This document shows, piece after piece, positions 21,133 to 63,364 of a stretch of DNA of 64,000 bases. Made by a program: the position numbers and the translations under genes. Positions within the stretch are counted from its first letter, which is position 1. Each line of letters opens with the position of its first letter. The notes below the pieces were generated by a model. It saw only the letters and a list, made by a program, of their open reading frames with translations. It was not told the DNA's origin and searched no databases. The DNA is from Echiichthys vipera (Eukaryota > Chordata > Actinopteri > Perciformes > Trachinidae): contig OY829658.1 of assembly GCA_963691815.1 (NCBI GenBank), forward strand, positions 19,395,731-19,459,730, read 5' to 3'.

Positions 21133-22199
21133 TGAAAGGTTTTTATTGCTCATTGTACTTTAAAGCACTTTGGATTCAATGCTCCATCAGATGGTTTAAG
21201 CGTGGGTTAGTGAGGCCCCGTTATTGTATTGTTTTTGTACTTTGTGTCCGTAACCAGACAAAGATGTTGCTTTGATGTTAATGAAACGTTCTCAGAGAAA
21301 GTTATTTTCTGAGTATTGGTGAAGTTTTTGGTAAAGTCAAGCATGTTTATGATTATGAGTCAGCACAGCTCGCCTGCTGCCAGATTTCATCATAAAATCA
21401 TGCTGTTGTGGATGAAAACTTTGTTGTTGTTTTTAATGTTGTAGAGTTATACGTGAAAGCTTGTCTTTAGATTGCAATCTCATCTTTAAGTTGAAGATGT
21501 TTACGACATTGTTGGACTGCCACTCCCATTAGAATGTAGGTAGACACCATATTTATAAGATTACACTTCAACACTCTGCGGTGTATTTGACAGATTTCTT
21601 ACGTAAGTTTTTGTTTTGATACTAAGTCTTGTTATGGGTACTGATACTAGCATCAATAGGATCAATAGAAAAAAACAAAACGTATCTGCTGCAGGGTGAG
21701 ATTGTTTGCATGGTAAGTGTGTTTGCACTTTTTGCTGATTTAACTTTGCAGTTTGATGCTGTTGATGTCAGTTGGCCTTTATCAGCATCAAGCATGTGTG
21801 CGTGTCCGTGTCCGTGTGCGTGTGCGTGTGTGTCAGCTCTACAGTGGAATATTCCCGTTGAGGCGGGTTGAAACTCACCATCTTGTACAATCCTGAACAG
21901 GTCTATACGGGAAATTATAATTTGTTTTGGCTCTTTGCCAAACAAGCTGTTGTGAAATAATGTGTGTTCCAAGATGAAGACACCTGTTTTTATCAGTGCA
22001 TCAATGTTTAGCTGCTTTAAGGTATGACAGATGGTGCTTGGTCACACTGATGGCTGAAAAGAAGACAAAAACACACCTACAAATGGTCAGCTCCATCAAG
22101 AACATCTATATCACCTTTTTGAATGTTCTTTTTTGTTTTGTTTTGTTTTATCTCCTGTTTGCTGCTCTCTTGTGGGTTGAAGCCTCAGGGGTAAAAGAG
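21133..22199. other. Intron, no gene recognised
   Basis: It holds a short GT/GC tract at 21796-21832. No coding frame or element is supported. Confidence 0.4.
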
Positions 22200-22342
<143 letters not shown>

Positions 22343-22627
22343 CTCTCTTAAAGGGGGCAGGCCCCCTGGGTCAGGGAGACAGGATGCACGTGGGGGTGGG
22401 CAGTAATGAGATGTTGAGTAGGGGGTCCTGTAGTCAGAGGGGGCACAGATGAGGTTTGAGGTGGTGAGTTACAGTGGTGTGTGTCTGTGTGTGTGGCGAG
22501 GGTAACAGCCAGTAACTTAACTCTGGTGTAGAAGTAGGCCAAGGCTGCTGTCAGTAGCCTGTCAAAACTTCACTGTATCAGGCTTCAGACATTCAGACCT
22601 GCAAAACTTAACATCGTTTTTTACATT

Positions 22628-22952
22628 AGACTGGACGATATGACCAAAATCTTCTAATTTCTGAAATAGTTACGATGATACAGCGAAATAGAACGATGGA
22701 AAACAGGGATATCCCATCACCCTAAAATCTAGGCCGATAGAATAAAATAAAAGTTTTTTTTCCAGCTCTACACTGACTTTATCATGCATTAACACAAATA
22801 CATAGTTATTGCATTAAGACATTTGAATAAATGATTATTGTCAAATTAGATAACATAATTGTGTATAATGATATCTATACGATTTCATCACAACACAATT
22901 CTATTGAAAGACTATGAATTACCATATTGAATTATTGCCCAGCCATAGTTAG
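22628..22952. mobile_element. MITE-like repeat with 'ctggacgatat / attgcccagcc' ends
   Basis: The left end tagactggacgatatgacc and right end aattattgcccagccatag are inverted relatives (GGCTGGGCAATAAT read on the other strand). This layout belongs to a widespread fish hAT-like non-autonomous group. The interior is AT-rich and non-coding. Confidence 0.55.
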
Positions 22953-24720
22953 GAGTCTGTGATCATTGTCTGTTAGCATGTTAGCCTCTGGGTCAGCTGT
23001 TTACATTAAATTATACAAAATTTTTGAGACACTTTTAAAGCTCTGAAACGTTCAGTCAGTCTTGATAGGGGCTTTGTGCTACAGATGCACACAGATGCTA
23101 TTTTTGCTTTAGAAGAATTCCTTTATTAGTCCCGCGAATAGCCTGAAACCCATGGGACCAACAGTACCTGTGAAAGCATAATGCAGTGAGAAAATGAGCT
23201 AACTAGCTGTGTTGTGCAAACTGCTCTGGATGTGAACTGACTGCAGGGTGTTTGTGGGCCAGTCAGAGTGCTAACTAGCTAGCCTATTAGCCAGCTGGGC
23301 TAAAAATAAATAGGATGGCTGAGCTATTACTGGCTGCAAAGCTAGTTGACACGACACACAGCAGAGTCCTCTCCTCACGTCTCCTCTCCTCTATAACTTT
23401 TGGTAGTATTAAACTTGCATTGGTTGTATATTTCTTGAACCTGCTTTTTTTTCACCACAAAAATAGACTTGAGCCACATTTTTAGACGCCAGGTGACATA
23501 ACAGTTGATGGTAATTTACTACCAGCATCTTTTTCTCCAGTTAGACTTGTTTTGGAACTTCTAAGCCATGAATCACTTTTCTTGAGCCTTTTAAATAGGA
23601 ACTAGTATGTGTGCTATGAGTTAGTGTGTTTGGGGAAATCCTATAGAAACTATGTTTAAGCTCACTACAGTGGCTCCCAGAGAAGCTTGGTCAAGTTCAA
23701 CATCCCAAAGCTGGTTTTGACACGGATGAGGTTGAACATAATGATATGCGTGAATAGGTCCAAGGTCGTCAAAAATATGGATACTTCAATACTTTTCAAT
23801 ATCCTGTGTTTCAAAACTTTACGATAGCTACACATAATAAAGGGGGGAATCTGTACCACCACTTCAGATAGTTAATAAAAAAAACTTAATTATCCTATTT
23901 TGTCTGCCAAGGACTTTTTTCCTTTTTGCTGCGGTATCCAATATTGTTTTTTTTTATCCTAGTAATTTCTCAAAATTCCAAATTCTGCTATCGTGACAAT
24001 CTTACTGCCTTATATTTATTAGATTTAGCGCTACGGTCAGGCAGTATTCGAAGACTTATTTATACAACTTAAAAGCATGAATGTCTTAATTCCCGACACA
24101 GCTGTTCATAATTATGGTCTGAATAATATGAAGTGAAACTGGCTTGATATTAGCTTAGTAGTTTCCCGAACAAACTTGCTTGCTGGCTCTTTTAATTGGG
24201 TGGAGAAGTCTTATTTAAATGAATTAGAAGCACTTTTAGATATATTTACTTATCTATGGACATATCTGATAATATCATCATCATATTGTAGTTTGATTAT
24301 GATCTGTATGATCTGACACAAATGTCAGTTCATATTTTAATTAAATGATACACTTGTTCTTGTTTTCTAACACTAACGTCTCACTTCATGAATAAAAGAG
24401 TGATCTGATCTCATGTATACTTAAAACAACATACTTGGTCTATTGATTTTGAAAAACATCTCTACTCCTGTACATAATAGTACATTTATCACAACAAGGT
24501 GGTGAATTTTTTTTCCTGCTCGTTCCACACGAAGAAGCCTGGTCGAATGTTGGATAAGTGTTCATAATAGTCTATATGGATATATTATACTAACTTTAAA
24601 GCCTCTGTCAGTTTATATGCCAGATTGACTCGTTAAACCCGATCTGCCTGTTGGTAGAGTGACTGATTGACCATGACTACCTTCAGAGTCATTCAAAGAA
24701 CAGTGAAACAATGCCAGCAT
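22953..24720. other. Intron, no gene recognised
   Basis: AT-rich sequence without supported coding frames or clear element ends. Confidence 0.35.
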
Positions 24721-24724
24721 TTAG

Positions 24725-25115
24725 AGATGCACCGATCCAATACCCGGATTGGATATTGACTAATTAGCTGGATCAGGTATCGGATGAATGAGGCCGATCT
24801 AGTCTTTTATTCATTTAGTAATATCATACACATCAATCTAGTCACTTCAATTCTATGTTCTAACTCTAACACCGGTTAGAATAGAAATATCTGTTTGCGG
24901 TGCACTTTACATGGAAGTGTTATTTTTTATTTTTTTGCTTCGAATGTACATTTGTTATTTGTTTATGAATAATATTAAGTACATCTGTGTTAGTTTGTTA
25001 CATTGTTTTTAAACAAGGCTAAATGTTTATGTGAAGCCTGATGCCTTCACTCACACGGCAAGGTATACGCTTCATTAATTCAACAGTAGTATCGGATTGG
25101 TATCGGGTATCGGCC
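24725..25115 (+). mobile_element. Dispersed repeat with 'gagatgcaccgatcc' terminus
   Basis: It starts agagatgcaccgatccaata. Near the right end it has tatcggattggtatcggg, the composition of a common fish hAT-like element beginning 'GATGCACCGAT'. The matching right terminus is missing, so the copy is probably truncated. Confidence 0.5.
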
Positions 25116-25350
25116 GTGACAGCTGTGAAGAGTTAAGTGAGCGGAGACATGTAACTTCTATTTTGATGAGAGGCAGTCGTGAGGTTCAGACGAGGTTAAG
25201 ATTGGAGGATCATTCAGAGTCGTCATAGATGCACGTATGTGAACAGCAGGTATGTTATGTCATATTCATACCAGCCAGTATAGTGATATAAGCCCTGTGT
25301 TATGAGTAAGGGATTTGTCATTGACGCTAGTGCACGTTGATACACATGTG

Positions 25351-25372
25351 CCCCCCCCCCCCCCCCCCCCCC
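25351..25372 (+). repeat. C22 homopolymer
   Basis: Uninterrupted run of 22 C. The reported length may be unreliable. Confidence 0.9.
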
Positions 25373-25429
25373 ACCTACTTTCTGCACTGCAGCAGCTCTG
25401 CACCATAATGCACACATCTAGTTTCTGTT

Positions 25430-25581
<152 letters not shown>

Positions 25582-25883
25582 TTATCCCTGCCATCTGCCC
25601 CCCAAAGCTGGGAATATGGTTATTTTTCAAGGGAATATCACCAGCAAAATGGGAATGTTACTGTGTTTTGTCTGTATGTGCTGCTGTACAACTCTTCCTT
25701 TGTGAGTGTAGATGTCCTCGAACTCTCTTCGGTGCTGCCAAATGTGTGTGTGTGTTTGTATAAGAGACAGGGAGAGAGTATGTGGCTAAAGACTGAAGAG
25801 CCTCTGTACTCCAGTCACACTATCTCAGTGAAAGGCAGAAGACCCAGAAGACTAAACATCTGTCAGTGACATTTAGCTGAATT

Positions 25884-26828
<945 letters not shown>

Positions 26829-29315
26829 GTTTAAATCCCTGACACATTAATATTTTTGAATGGTATGCATACAATACAAAGAAAACAGACAATGAGTCAA
26901 CACTTTTACTCTACACTACTACATTTTTGAGAGTAAACACTTGTTGCACCAGGAGCAGACTGGTATTGAAATGAATCAAAGGTTGCATAAAATGTGATGT
27001 GAAAATGTGATCTCCAGTAGCAGTATATAAAACCAGTTTACCTTACTTCCTATCTTTTCTGCGTCTGATGTGAACCTGTTGTATCTGAAGGGATATCTTA
27101 CTTTCACAGACGATCAAGCTCACAAATACTCCCGTATCCAACCAAATAAAGCACAACATGAGGACATTGGGTCTCTCCTTGGTTGAAAAACTGTTGTTTT
27201 TCACAGTAAAACCTCTCTTCCTTTAAATTCTCTCTCCATTTCTTTCTCTCTCACTCACACACACACAGGTGCACACAAACATTCATGGGCCACAGCAGTA
27301 TGTGAACTTGATCCTGAAGTCTTCAACCTTGTAATCTATATCCAGCTCTATGTGGGTCAGTGCTATGTTGTGCGTCATGAGTGTTCATATGACAAAATAC
27401 ATTTTTCTGCAGATTGACTGATTAATTGACTCATCTACGGCCTCGTTTAGACAATTAAACTATTTGGCTTAATTGTTGACAGGACAGTCACAACGCAAGG
27501 TACACTTTCTGGCTGGTTTGCATCTTTTGACTACACTCATATTAGATTAAACAATTTCCTCCTGGAATTATTAAAGTATTTCTGATTCCGATTGCCAAAC
27601 TATACATGTTTAAACACGCTCCTCAGATGTGATGGGATTGAGAGCTCCAGAACCCATGCGTAAGTGGACCTTGTCTTGAGATAAGTTAATTCGAACACTT
27701 TCCTGGTTACCGCTTCTCTTCTTATTGTTTTTCAATTGTCTGGTTTCTTAATCTTCTATGATGCTATTTTCAGAGGAGCACTCCTTTCAGGTTAAATACT
27801 GTGGGGGTTTATTTTGGACCCTTTTGCCTTCATTGACCGATACGTTGCGGCTTACTCCTCTCCCTCTCCAGCTCCATCTCAATGCCCAAATACATATACA
27901 GTCTGTTGTCTCATCCTGCTCTGCAGAAATGGATCATGTCACCTATAGGGTATCCAAAAGGGTTTCATAAGAGCATAAAAAACATGCAAAGCATTTTTAC
28001 GATTCAAGTCACTGCTTATTTGCACATTGACACTATGTGCCACACATGATCAGGCTTGCAGCAAGTCTGTTTCTCTCATGTTACCTGTTACATATAAGAG
28101 AGAAAGAGCGAGGCCTGAAGAAGAAGCAAGGAATGGAGAGATGAAGTGAGAAAGGCCTAGCTTTGACCTGATTTCATGCTGGTGTCGCAGGTAATCTGGT
28201 CTGTGACACAAGAATAAACACCCACTAAAATAGAGCTGGGTTACGTGTGTTTAGTGTGCGTGTTTACAGATTCTGAGAGCTTGTCATGATCTGCGAGACA
28301 CATAAAGTGTAATAGACAAATATGACTTTTCATGCTATTTTGCCTGTGGACAACATAAAAAGTGATTACAAGCAACATAGAATTATGTGGACAATATTTA
28401 GTTGATGTTTTTTTAGACCCATAAACTCCTTATTTGTCGCTGACCTTGGACTCAGGCATCTCCTTTCCCTCCCTCCTGCTCGTTTTCCTCTCGTCTTCTG
28501 TCTGCGTCTCTATTTCATCCTCTAAGTTCTTCTGAGGATGCGTTTTTTTGCCAGATATTTAACTTTATTTGCCTGTTTTCCAGCTCTTTCGTAGCATAAC
28601 TCTATCCCGCTTTCCTCCCTCTTTTAGTCTTTCTTTCGCCTTTTCTTGCTTTTCTGCTCCTTTCTCTCGGCTTCATCCCCATCCTCCCTATCCCCTCTCA
28701 TTACCTTCCTTCTCTCCCCCTTCGCTCTCATGTGAGACTGTACAATGTTTATTTTGGCTCCCAGAAAAGCTGAGGTGAAATTCTATATAAGTTGAGCTCA
28801 TGTTACGGTTTCACACACATGCACAAACACACAGAAACAATAAGTTAACAGACTGGTGCTGCATGTGTACGGGCCTACGATCACGACTGCTTTTTGTGTG
28901 TGTCTTTTGTAGGACTGAGAATTGCAGATGCAGGCCAGATAATGCTTACACAGTTCTATGTATACCGTTTACCTGTGCGAGGGCCATGTAGCCGCACGTA
29001 GAGGTAGGAAAATAGACGAGCTGCGTCAAAATAGTTGAGTGGAAAGTAGAGCTGCTTTAATTGGATATAATGGACGTGCTCTGTGCCCGACAGCTGTGTG
29101 GCGTTGCGTACACAGCCCACGGGGTTTGGCTGTTACTGGAGCCAGAACTAAAGTGAAATATGTTCTCAAGACACTAACTGTACATACTAGACACTACATA
29201 AAGAGTAGGTCAAGACTACACTCTATGACAGACTCAACAATTCCCTCATGAGCAGTCATTAGTCCTCTTCACAACTGCTTTGTTTGCTGATTGTTCGTCT
29301 GTTTTTTGAAGACAG
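26829..29315. other. Intron, no gene recognised
   Basis: It includes a fragment at 27410-27480 with gactgattaattgact, perhaps another piece of the 'gattaatc' repeat. Pyrimidine-rich sequence occurs at 28460-28735. No supported coding frame. Confidence 0.35.
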
Positions 29316-29560
29316 TTAAAGGTGGAGTCAGCAATCGTTGAGATATTATTGATGTGATAGTTGATATAACTCAACACCCAAACAAAAACAACCTTCCCTC
29401 TCTTCAGTGCTCCTTTTTCACCTTACCTCTCGCACCCACTGTCTTTTCTCTTTATGCACCCATGGCCTTACCCCTGTCCCGTGCACAAACACGGCTGTCG
29501 CTGTTCAGCTGGAATAGTGTTGGGTGACTCAGCCCGACACAGAACAGACAGCTAGCGGAC
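29316..29560. mobile_element. TTAA-bounded MITE end (partial copy)
   Basis: TTAA (29316-29319) is followed by AGGTGGAGTCAGCAA. This matches 13 of 15 bases of the left terminus of the element at 53137-53535. No matching right end was found within several hundred bases, so the copy looks truncated. The right limit is arbitrary. Confidence 0.45.
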
Positions 29561-30182
29561 CGCGAGGAGATATTCGTATTGTATTAAAAGAGTCACAGGC
29601 TCACTTGTAAATGTAATGACGCAATTCTCAGTATCTGAAGCTTCACACCACAGGGAAGAATTTACAAAAACAGATACTCGTTAAACAGTTAGATTGATTT
29701 CTGATAATCGATGCAAAACACTCCCAGTTCCATCTTCAACTGAATTGTGAGGATTTCCTTTGTCTTTAATGATATTTAACTAAATATTTTTGTTTTGGGA
29801 TATTTGGCTGGTCAAACAAAACAGAAATTTGAATGTGTGATGTGACATTTTAGGAACCAAACAAAGGCTCTGTTTTTTCACTTCATAGCCTGACTCACCG
29901 GATCTAGACTGTTGGTATAAAGGCTGCCATTGGCCGCTTACTTCAGATGGTATTCCTCCTCCTCCTCCCTTTCCGCTTGCTCAGCTTTCTATTTTGCAAG
30001 GGCACTGTTGCTGCATCCGGGGGTTAGCACCACCTAAGACGATTGTGATTGTTTTTTAGGAAATACAAACAAGCTTGAGCATTTTTTTCCCCTATGCAAG
30101 AATGATAATGGGTGCAGCCAGACCATTCTCCAGTGACACAGCACCGTGGAGATCGGTCTGGCAATGCAATGCATTTTCTGCA

Positions 30183-30230
30183 TGAATTGATTCATCGATA
30201 ATGAAGATAATCTTTGGTTGCAGCCATGAT
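30183..30230 (-). mobile_element. Fragment of the 'gattaatc' dispersed repeat
   Basis: Gaattgattcatcgataatg, aagataatctttggttgcag is the reverse-orientation end of the element seen at 2385. Confidence 0.5.
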
Positions 30231-30783
30231 TACTCTGCAGAAGTAATTCAACTTTGACACTAAAACTAATGGCCCATTAAATATAGAAAATCCATTTATA
30301 ACCTCATAACATTTTTGCTTTGTGCAGGATTACTTTTGGTGTTTTTGTATTTTAAACTCTTTAACTACCCATCAAGTTATAACTTGTGATTTTTCCTATT
30401 GTGTGTTCCCTCTGCATGTTGTTTGTTAAACCTCACATTAACATGCATACCATTCGATGACTGGTTGCTAACCTAGACCATATTTTCAGCCTCCCCACCC
30501 TACTTGGATGTTCCCATCATTCCCGATTTAACCACACTGGAATAGTTGGAGGCCGCTGGCTAACTTGTTGTTGTTTTTGTTGTTAGCATGCGGTGACACG
30601 CCTTGCTGTAGGGGCTTTTGTCAGTTCTCCAAGGCAGTGGAGGGCAGTGGCGGTGTTCCTTCTGTAGTGGTCCTCTAATTTTTACATTTAGATTTTTAAT
30701 TAGTGTGTATTTGTTGTTCCTGTAAAAGGGCTTGTTATGTAATCCACTGCAGTGTGTGAGGTCAGTTGAGGAGGGGGCTGAAA

Positions 30784-30870
30784 GTGTGTGTGTGTCTGTG
30801 TGTGTGTGTGTGTGTCTGTGTGTGTGTGTGTGCGTGTGTGCGTGTGTGTGTGTGCGTGCATGTGTGTGTG
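30784..30870 (+). repeat. (GT)n microsatellite
   Basis: GT array with CT and GC interruptions. Confidence 0.9.
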
Positions 30871-32260
30871 AAATATTCATGACCATCCTAAGTGCATCAT
30901 GAATGTTAATGGGGACATGTGAGAGCAGTGAAAATGGAAAAGAGAGATAACCCAGAGAAAGTAAGAAATATTTTCGTCTTTTTTCGTTTCCTTCTCTAAC
31001 TTCGCTGCCTCCCTCTCTTATCCCTCCCACCTGCTCAAACCCTCCATCCTTCCCCCCTTCCTTTTCCTCATCTCTTTCCCTCCACCCTGCCTCCCTCTGA
31101 TTTTGTTTTTCTTTCTCAATCTCCTCCTAAGAGGCTTGATGAGGGTCTTAGCACTTATAATGTAAGTGTGTGCCGTTCACGTGGCAAGCATTAATGTGTG
31201 TTGGGTGTGACGAAACGTGCCATCTCTACCGGTCATAATCCAGTGGCCTGCTGGACACAAAAACACACACTTTGTAATTTAACTCTGTGGGAAATCGTAC
31301 TTGCAGTCTGTTTCTCTCTATGAGGCATGTTATTATCTGAAGGCCTTCACGCATCCTTCTCTTTTTCTTTTTCCTGTCCGCATATCTCTCATTTCTTCTC
31401 ACCAAACACACACAAGCCCTCTGTTTGAAACAGTAGCACAGTTTGAAAAAAACCAACACATAAAACACATGCTTTCCTCCTCCCCGTCCAGTTTGAAAGA
31501 CTGTCCGAGTGTCTGAGAGGATGAATCATGTGCTCAAACCAATTAAACAGTTTAAAAATGGACCCTTTTCATTGGAGTATGTCTTGAGTTCACCAACTTG
31601 GTACTCTCACACAGCTCCCAGATTCACACACATTTGTGTTCGTTTTGCCAAAATAACACAAATACACATTTTCTCTTTTGCCCTTATGGTTTCTGGCAAA
31701 CAAAGATAGTTTTGGTTTCTAGGTTTTGAATTATTAGTCTCTGACATTTCAGCCTCCAGGTCATTTTTGTGGTGCTCTCAGCCTTGTATTTATAAAAGCA
31801 GCATCTCTATCTAGAAATAATGACCAGATATCTAAAGCTGATCCGCAGTCCTTAAAAGTTAATTTGGTTACTTTTTTATCTCTCTCTATTCACTATGTCC
31901 TAATGGTTGCACAGGAGACCGATGATCTGTCAAAAAAACAGTCAGGTTTATCTGGATTTGCAAGTTTCCAACCTGAAAACATCTCCATCAGAGCCGAGAA
32001 GTCTCTGTGTCAATGGCGGCTCTTGAACTCCGATCAAACTGTCAAACTCAGAAGATTCTGTTTCTTTATCTGTGTTTGATTACTGCTTTATCTTTTCCTT
32101 GCTTAAAATGTTTCCAGAAACATATTTTATTGTCTGTTGAGCTTTAAAATGAGACATTTTGTGTACCATAGAGATGGACGTGGGGAATTAGTCTTTACCT
32201 TTACAGGTGTAGTTCAGCAGTCAAGGCACACACACAAAAAATTCTGCCTTCACATAGTTA
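30871..32260. other. Intron, no gene recognised
   Basis: Pyrimidine-rich sequence at 31020-31130, otherwise AT-rich. Frames of up to 80 codons are unsupported. Confidence 0.35.
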
Positions 32261-32268
32261 AAGGTTAA

Positions 32269-32392
32269 AGGTCTCAAATTATGCTCATTTTCACGGGTTT
32301 CTTCTACGCTAACATACTTTACTTTAACACACCGACCTGCTTTACAAGCATAACCGAAATGGAAATCTCGCTTTTTACAATATGGGACTTTC
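32269..32392. mobile_element. TTAA-bounded MITE, decayed relative of 4951-5053
   Basis: TTAA at 32265-32268 is followed by aggtctcaaattatgctcatt. The right end tatgggactttcaaag is a decayed version of GGGACCTTTAA. It is the same family as the small element in the dennd3 intron. Confidence 0.55.
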
Positions 32393-32539
32393 AAAGTTGA
32401 AAAATACAGTGATACTTTTTGTTTATATGCAGCAAAAGCTCTCATGCTCTGTTCGATGCATGTTTGAAAGTTAGATTGCTGTCACAAAGTCTGATGTTTT
32501 TTTTTCTCCCTCTCTCTTTTCAACCACCTCACCGATCAT

Positions 32540-32720
32540 CTCTCCCCCTGGCCAATGGCACGCCTGCGTTCTGGTTCTGTGCTTCTCCACCTGCTGGTTG
32601 TCGTCCTGTCGGCGTTTCCCTCCAGATTGATCAGCCAATCGATGGGGATTTTCAGAGGAGCTCCGCCCACCTTCGCTGCCTGCCCTCCTCCTCCTCCCCC
32701 CTCCCCCAGCGGCCTCTTCT
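32540..32720 (+). promoter_or_regulatory. Possible alternative promoter upstream of the first coding exon
   Basis: A GC- and C-rich patch about 1 kb before the SLC45A4 start codon contains two CCAAT boxes (gccaatggc near 32550, cagccaatcg near 32633) and a GC-box-like ctccgcccacc near 32660. Promoter activity is an inference. The patch is the only such cluster in the intron. Confidence 0.3.
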
Positions 32721-32871
32721 GTGCCCCCACCCACTCCATCCAGCCCTCAATTAAGCCCTCTATACACAAAATGACTCTGAAACTCACTGAATGGTCTTCT
32801 ATATGGATTTTTACAGCTTGTAATAGACAGTAAGAAAAAGAGGGAGAAACCTCAATGACAAAAAAGCCATA

Positions 32872-32889
32872 AACACACACCCCACACAC

Positions 32890-32928
<39 letters not shown>

Positions 32929-32949
32929 CACACACACCTGACACACACA
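32872..32949 (+). repeat. (CA)n microsatellite
   Basis: CA array with CG interruptions. Confidence 0.9.
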
Positions 32950-33550
32950 GAAAGAAGCAAACGCACAAACTCACTCTTGGAATGTACCGCACACTTTTCC
33001 TGTGAAAATTCAACTGCTTCCTTTTATTTTTCTGGATTTTCTACAAGCCTTTGGAAAGCTGATTTTGCTTCTTTCTTTTTTTTCTCGACTCTGGGACAAA
33101 ACAAAAGGCCGAGAGGAGGATTAACTTGTGTTGAATTTGAAGCTGCAGCCTTTTGGGAGGACAACTTCTATTTTTTTTTAGTACAACTTTTTCAGAGGAT
33201 AACTGATTGCTGATCGAGTTTTTTTGTTTTGTTTTGTTGACACATGCCAGGTCTATAGATAATAGATCCGTTTTTTCCTTCATTTATTATAGCCATAGCC
33301 TTTTTAGAGGGACGCAAGATACATTTTATTAACTTGCATGCTGGGATTATCACTAGTCTAGTGGTATTAGCACGCCATCGTTTTTTGAACACCCTTAACT
33401 GGTGATTATTCTTTTAAAGCAGTAGTAGACTACTGCTGCTGGACTGACACTACTGCAGGCTGCAATTTGAAGCTTGTTAAGATTGTAATTAAGTCACTAC
33501 TAGTTTTAAACTAACTACAAGTAACTAGCAGCTACAGGTAATTCTTCTCA

Positions 33551-33590
33551 GTGTATTAGAGGGGGTGCACTTGTTTTCTCATTTGCGTGC
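33551..33590 (+). other. slc45a4: 5' UTR part of first coding exon of SLC45A4 (inferred)
   Basis: The acceptor-like gtaattcttctcag ends at 33550, and no in-frame stop lies between there and the ATG. The exon start is not certain; another AG lies a few bases downstream. Confidence 0.4.
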
Positions 33591-61522
<27,932 letters not shown>

Positions 61523-62919
61523 TTGGTTGGCCTAAGTTGGCGGACACATGGCTGCGGGAACATCTAAATTCACTTTCAAACTAGTTGCTGATGGAAAGAC
61601 TTAAGGAGATCGCCGTCATCGTCATGCTTGAGTTTTACAGATGCATTGAAGAGAGTGAAGGACAGTTGGCATGTGTCCAGTATTGGCGCCTGCTTTTACA
61701 GGCATTTTTTTTTCTGATGACAACAACTCAGTCTGACGTGGGACCAGTGTAACATCAGACCAACTTACCCTACTAAAAAAAAAAGTATTCTGGTCCCAGG
61801 GCTGTTTCATCCATCACAGAAATTCCTTCCACTTAGACCTCACAGACATTTGACCGATCCGAATGGGTCGCCCAGAAGTGAGTGATCCATTGCTCAAGGT
61901 TTTAAGGAGTGGTTGTCTCTCAGGGGCTCTAGGAGGTGCTACTGAGCAGCCACCTGGACGGGAAACTTCAGGGGACTCGTGCACATACATATATACATAC
62001 ACGCACACACACCTCCTCGTGTGGGGGTCAACAGAATCGAATGAACACATGATGAACATTAGTCCTCGAAGCTGCAATCATTCAAAAATGCTGAAAATTG
62101 TTCTTCCTCGCTGTGGATTCGGCCTGCTCGAATCTTTGCTAAGATAAAACCGACGAGATCGTCGCGAGTGTGTGTGTGTGTGTGTGTCTACTGACGTTTT
62201 CACCAAAATAAACCCAATAACACACTCGGATTTGCGGGACTTTTACAGCACTCTGCTGCAGAAGCTTTAAGACTCTTGAGACTTTTGGAAGTGGAATTTC
62301 TGAAGCTAAGAGCCCGAAGCCTGGGTCTTTGGGAAATATGATTGATCGTGGGTCCCCAGATTGATTTTTTTGGCCCTTTTTTTGTATTGAGTGAGATTCC
62401 AGGAAAGAAAGAGCGCAGATGCAATATGTACAGCACACAGGGCATTACAATCCCAAATATTATTTTCTTGATTTCTATTGAGGGCCCAGAATGCTTTTGT
62501 TTTGTTTTAAATAATCTTGACTAACCTACATGCTGCATGTTAGGGGAGAGGAGGAGCAGAGAAGAGACAAACCAAACACCAGAGGGAGAACAGAAGAGAG
62601 ATGTAGAGTTGTTCTCTCTCTCTCTCTACTTTCTTGCATATTTCTTTTTCTTTTTTAGAAAATGCGGTTAACACAATGTTTGTCACTGACTGCACTAATA
62701 GCTGAGCCATTGTTTGAAAGAGTGTTAAATAGCATTGAGTTAGAAAAGCCTCGTTCTGAAATCCTCTTGGATTCGTTCGTATTAGGACAGCAGCAGGACG
62801 GAGCTTCTGCTGCTCCAGTGGATCCAGTGACTCCACCAGTAATCGTCAATGGGACACAAGAATATTAGGACGGATCCTGGATATATAGAAAGAAAAAGTA
62901 TATAATGTAAGACAGGCTA

Positions 62920-62925
62920 AATAAA
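62920..62925 (+). terminator. Candidate polyadenylation signal, slc45a4
   Basis: AATAAA about 1.4 kb after the stop, followed by a GT/T-rich stretch (ctctagtgttgag). Confidence 0.4.
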
Positions 62926-63143
62926 TTCCTCTAGTGTTGAGAGCTAGTAGCCTTTAATAACAGGGTTAGGCTTGTTGCTTAAGCCTCAGCCCTGGTTTAG
63001 GTGTCTTGGTTCCAATGTACTGAGCCAAATATAACTATATAATAGTGTTTTAGATGCTCAGTACATCTGTGTGTTCTATGCTGAACAGATATTTAGAAGA
63101 ATATAGAGGGATGAAAGAAGGACTGGAGAAACAGTTTCACTTT

Positions 63144-63149
63144 AATAAA
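63144..63149 (+). terminator. Candidate distal polyadenylation signal, slc45a4
   Basis: AATAAA followed within five bases by A10 and then T-rich sequence. Confidence 0.35.
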
Positions 63150-63364
63150 TATGAAAAAAAAAATCATCTTACAGACATTTTTTAGACATTTTAGACATTA
63201 CAAACATTACAAACTTCTCATCTGCCTATTTCTCAAAATGGAAAACTATTCTTTTAAATGTTTAAACTTTAATTCGCTAAACTGAAGCCAAATTCACATT
63301 TGGAGTACATATTGATTAACCAAAATAAGAAAATCAAGGCAGAGATCACATTTTTTTCCGAGAG

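Larger units (their letters stand above)
61523..63165 (+). other. slc45a4: SLC45A4 3' UTR (inferred)
   Basis: Non-coding sequence after the stop codon, with AATAAA at 62206-62211, 62920-62925 and 63144-63149. The last is followed by an A-run that could also be an internal A stretch. The true 3' end is unknown. Confidence 0.5.

Noticed and set aside
62662..62868. 68-codon frame in the 3' UTR with good start and stop
   Set aside because: It lies downstream of the SLC45A4 stop in the likely 3' UTR, with no splice context and no recognised family.
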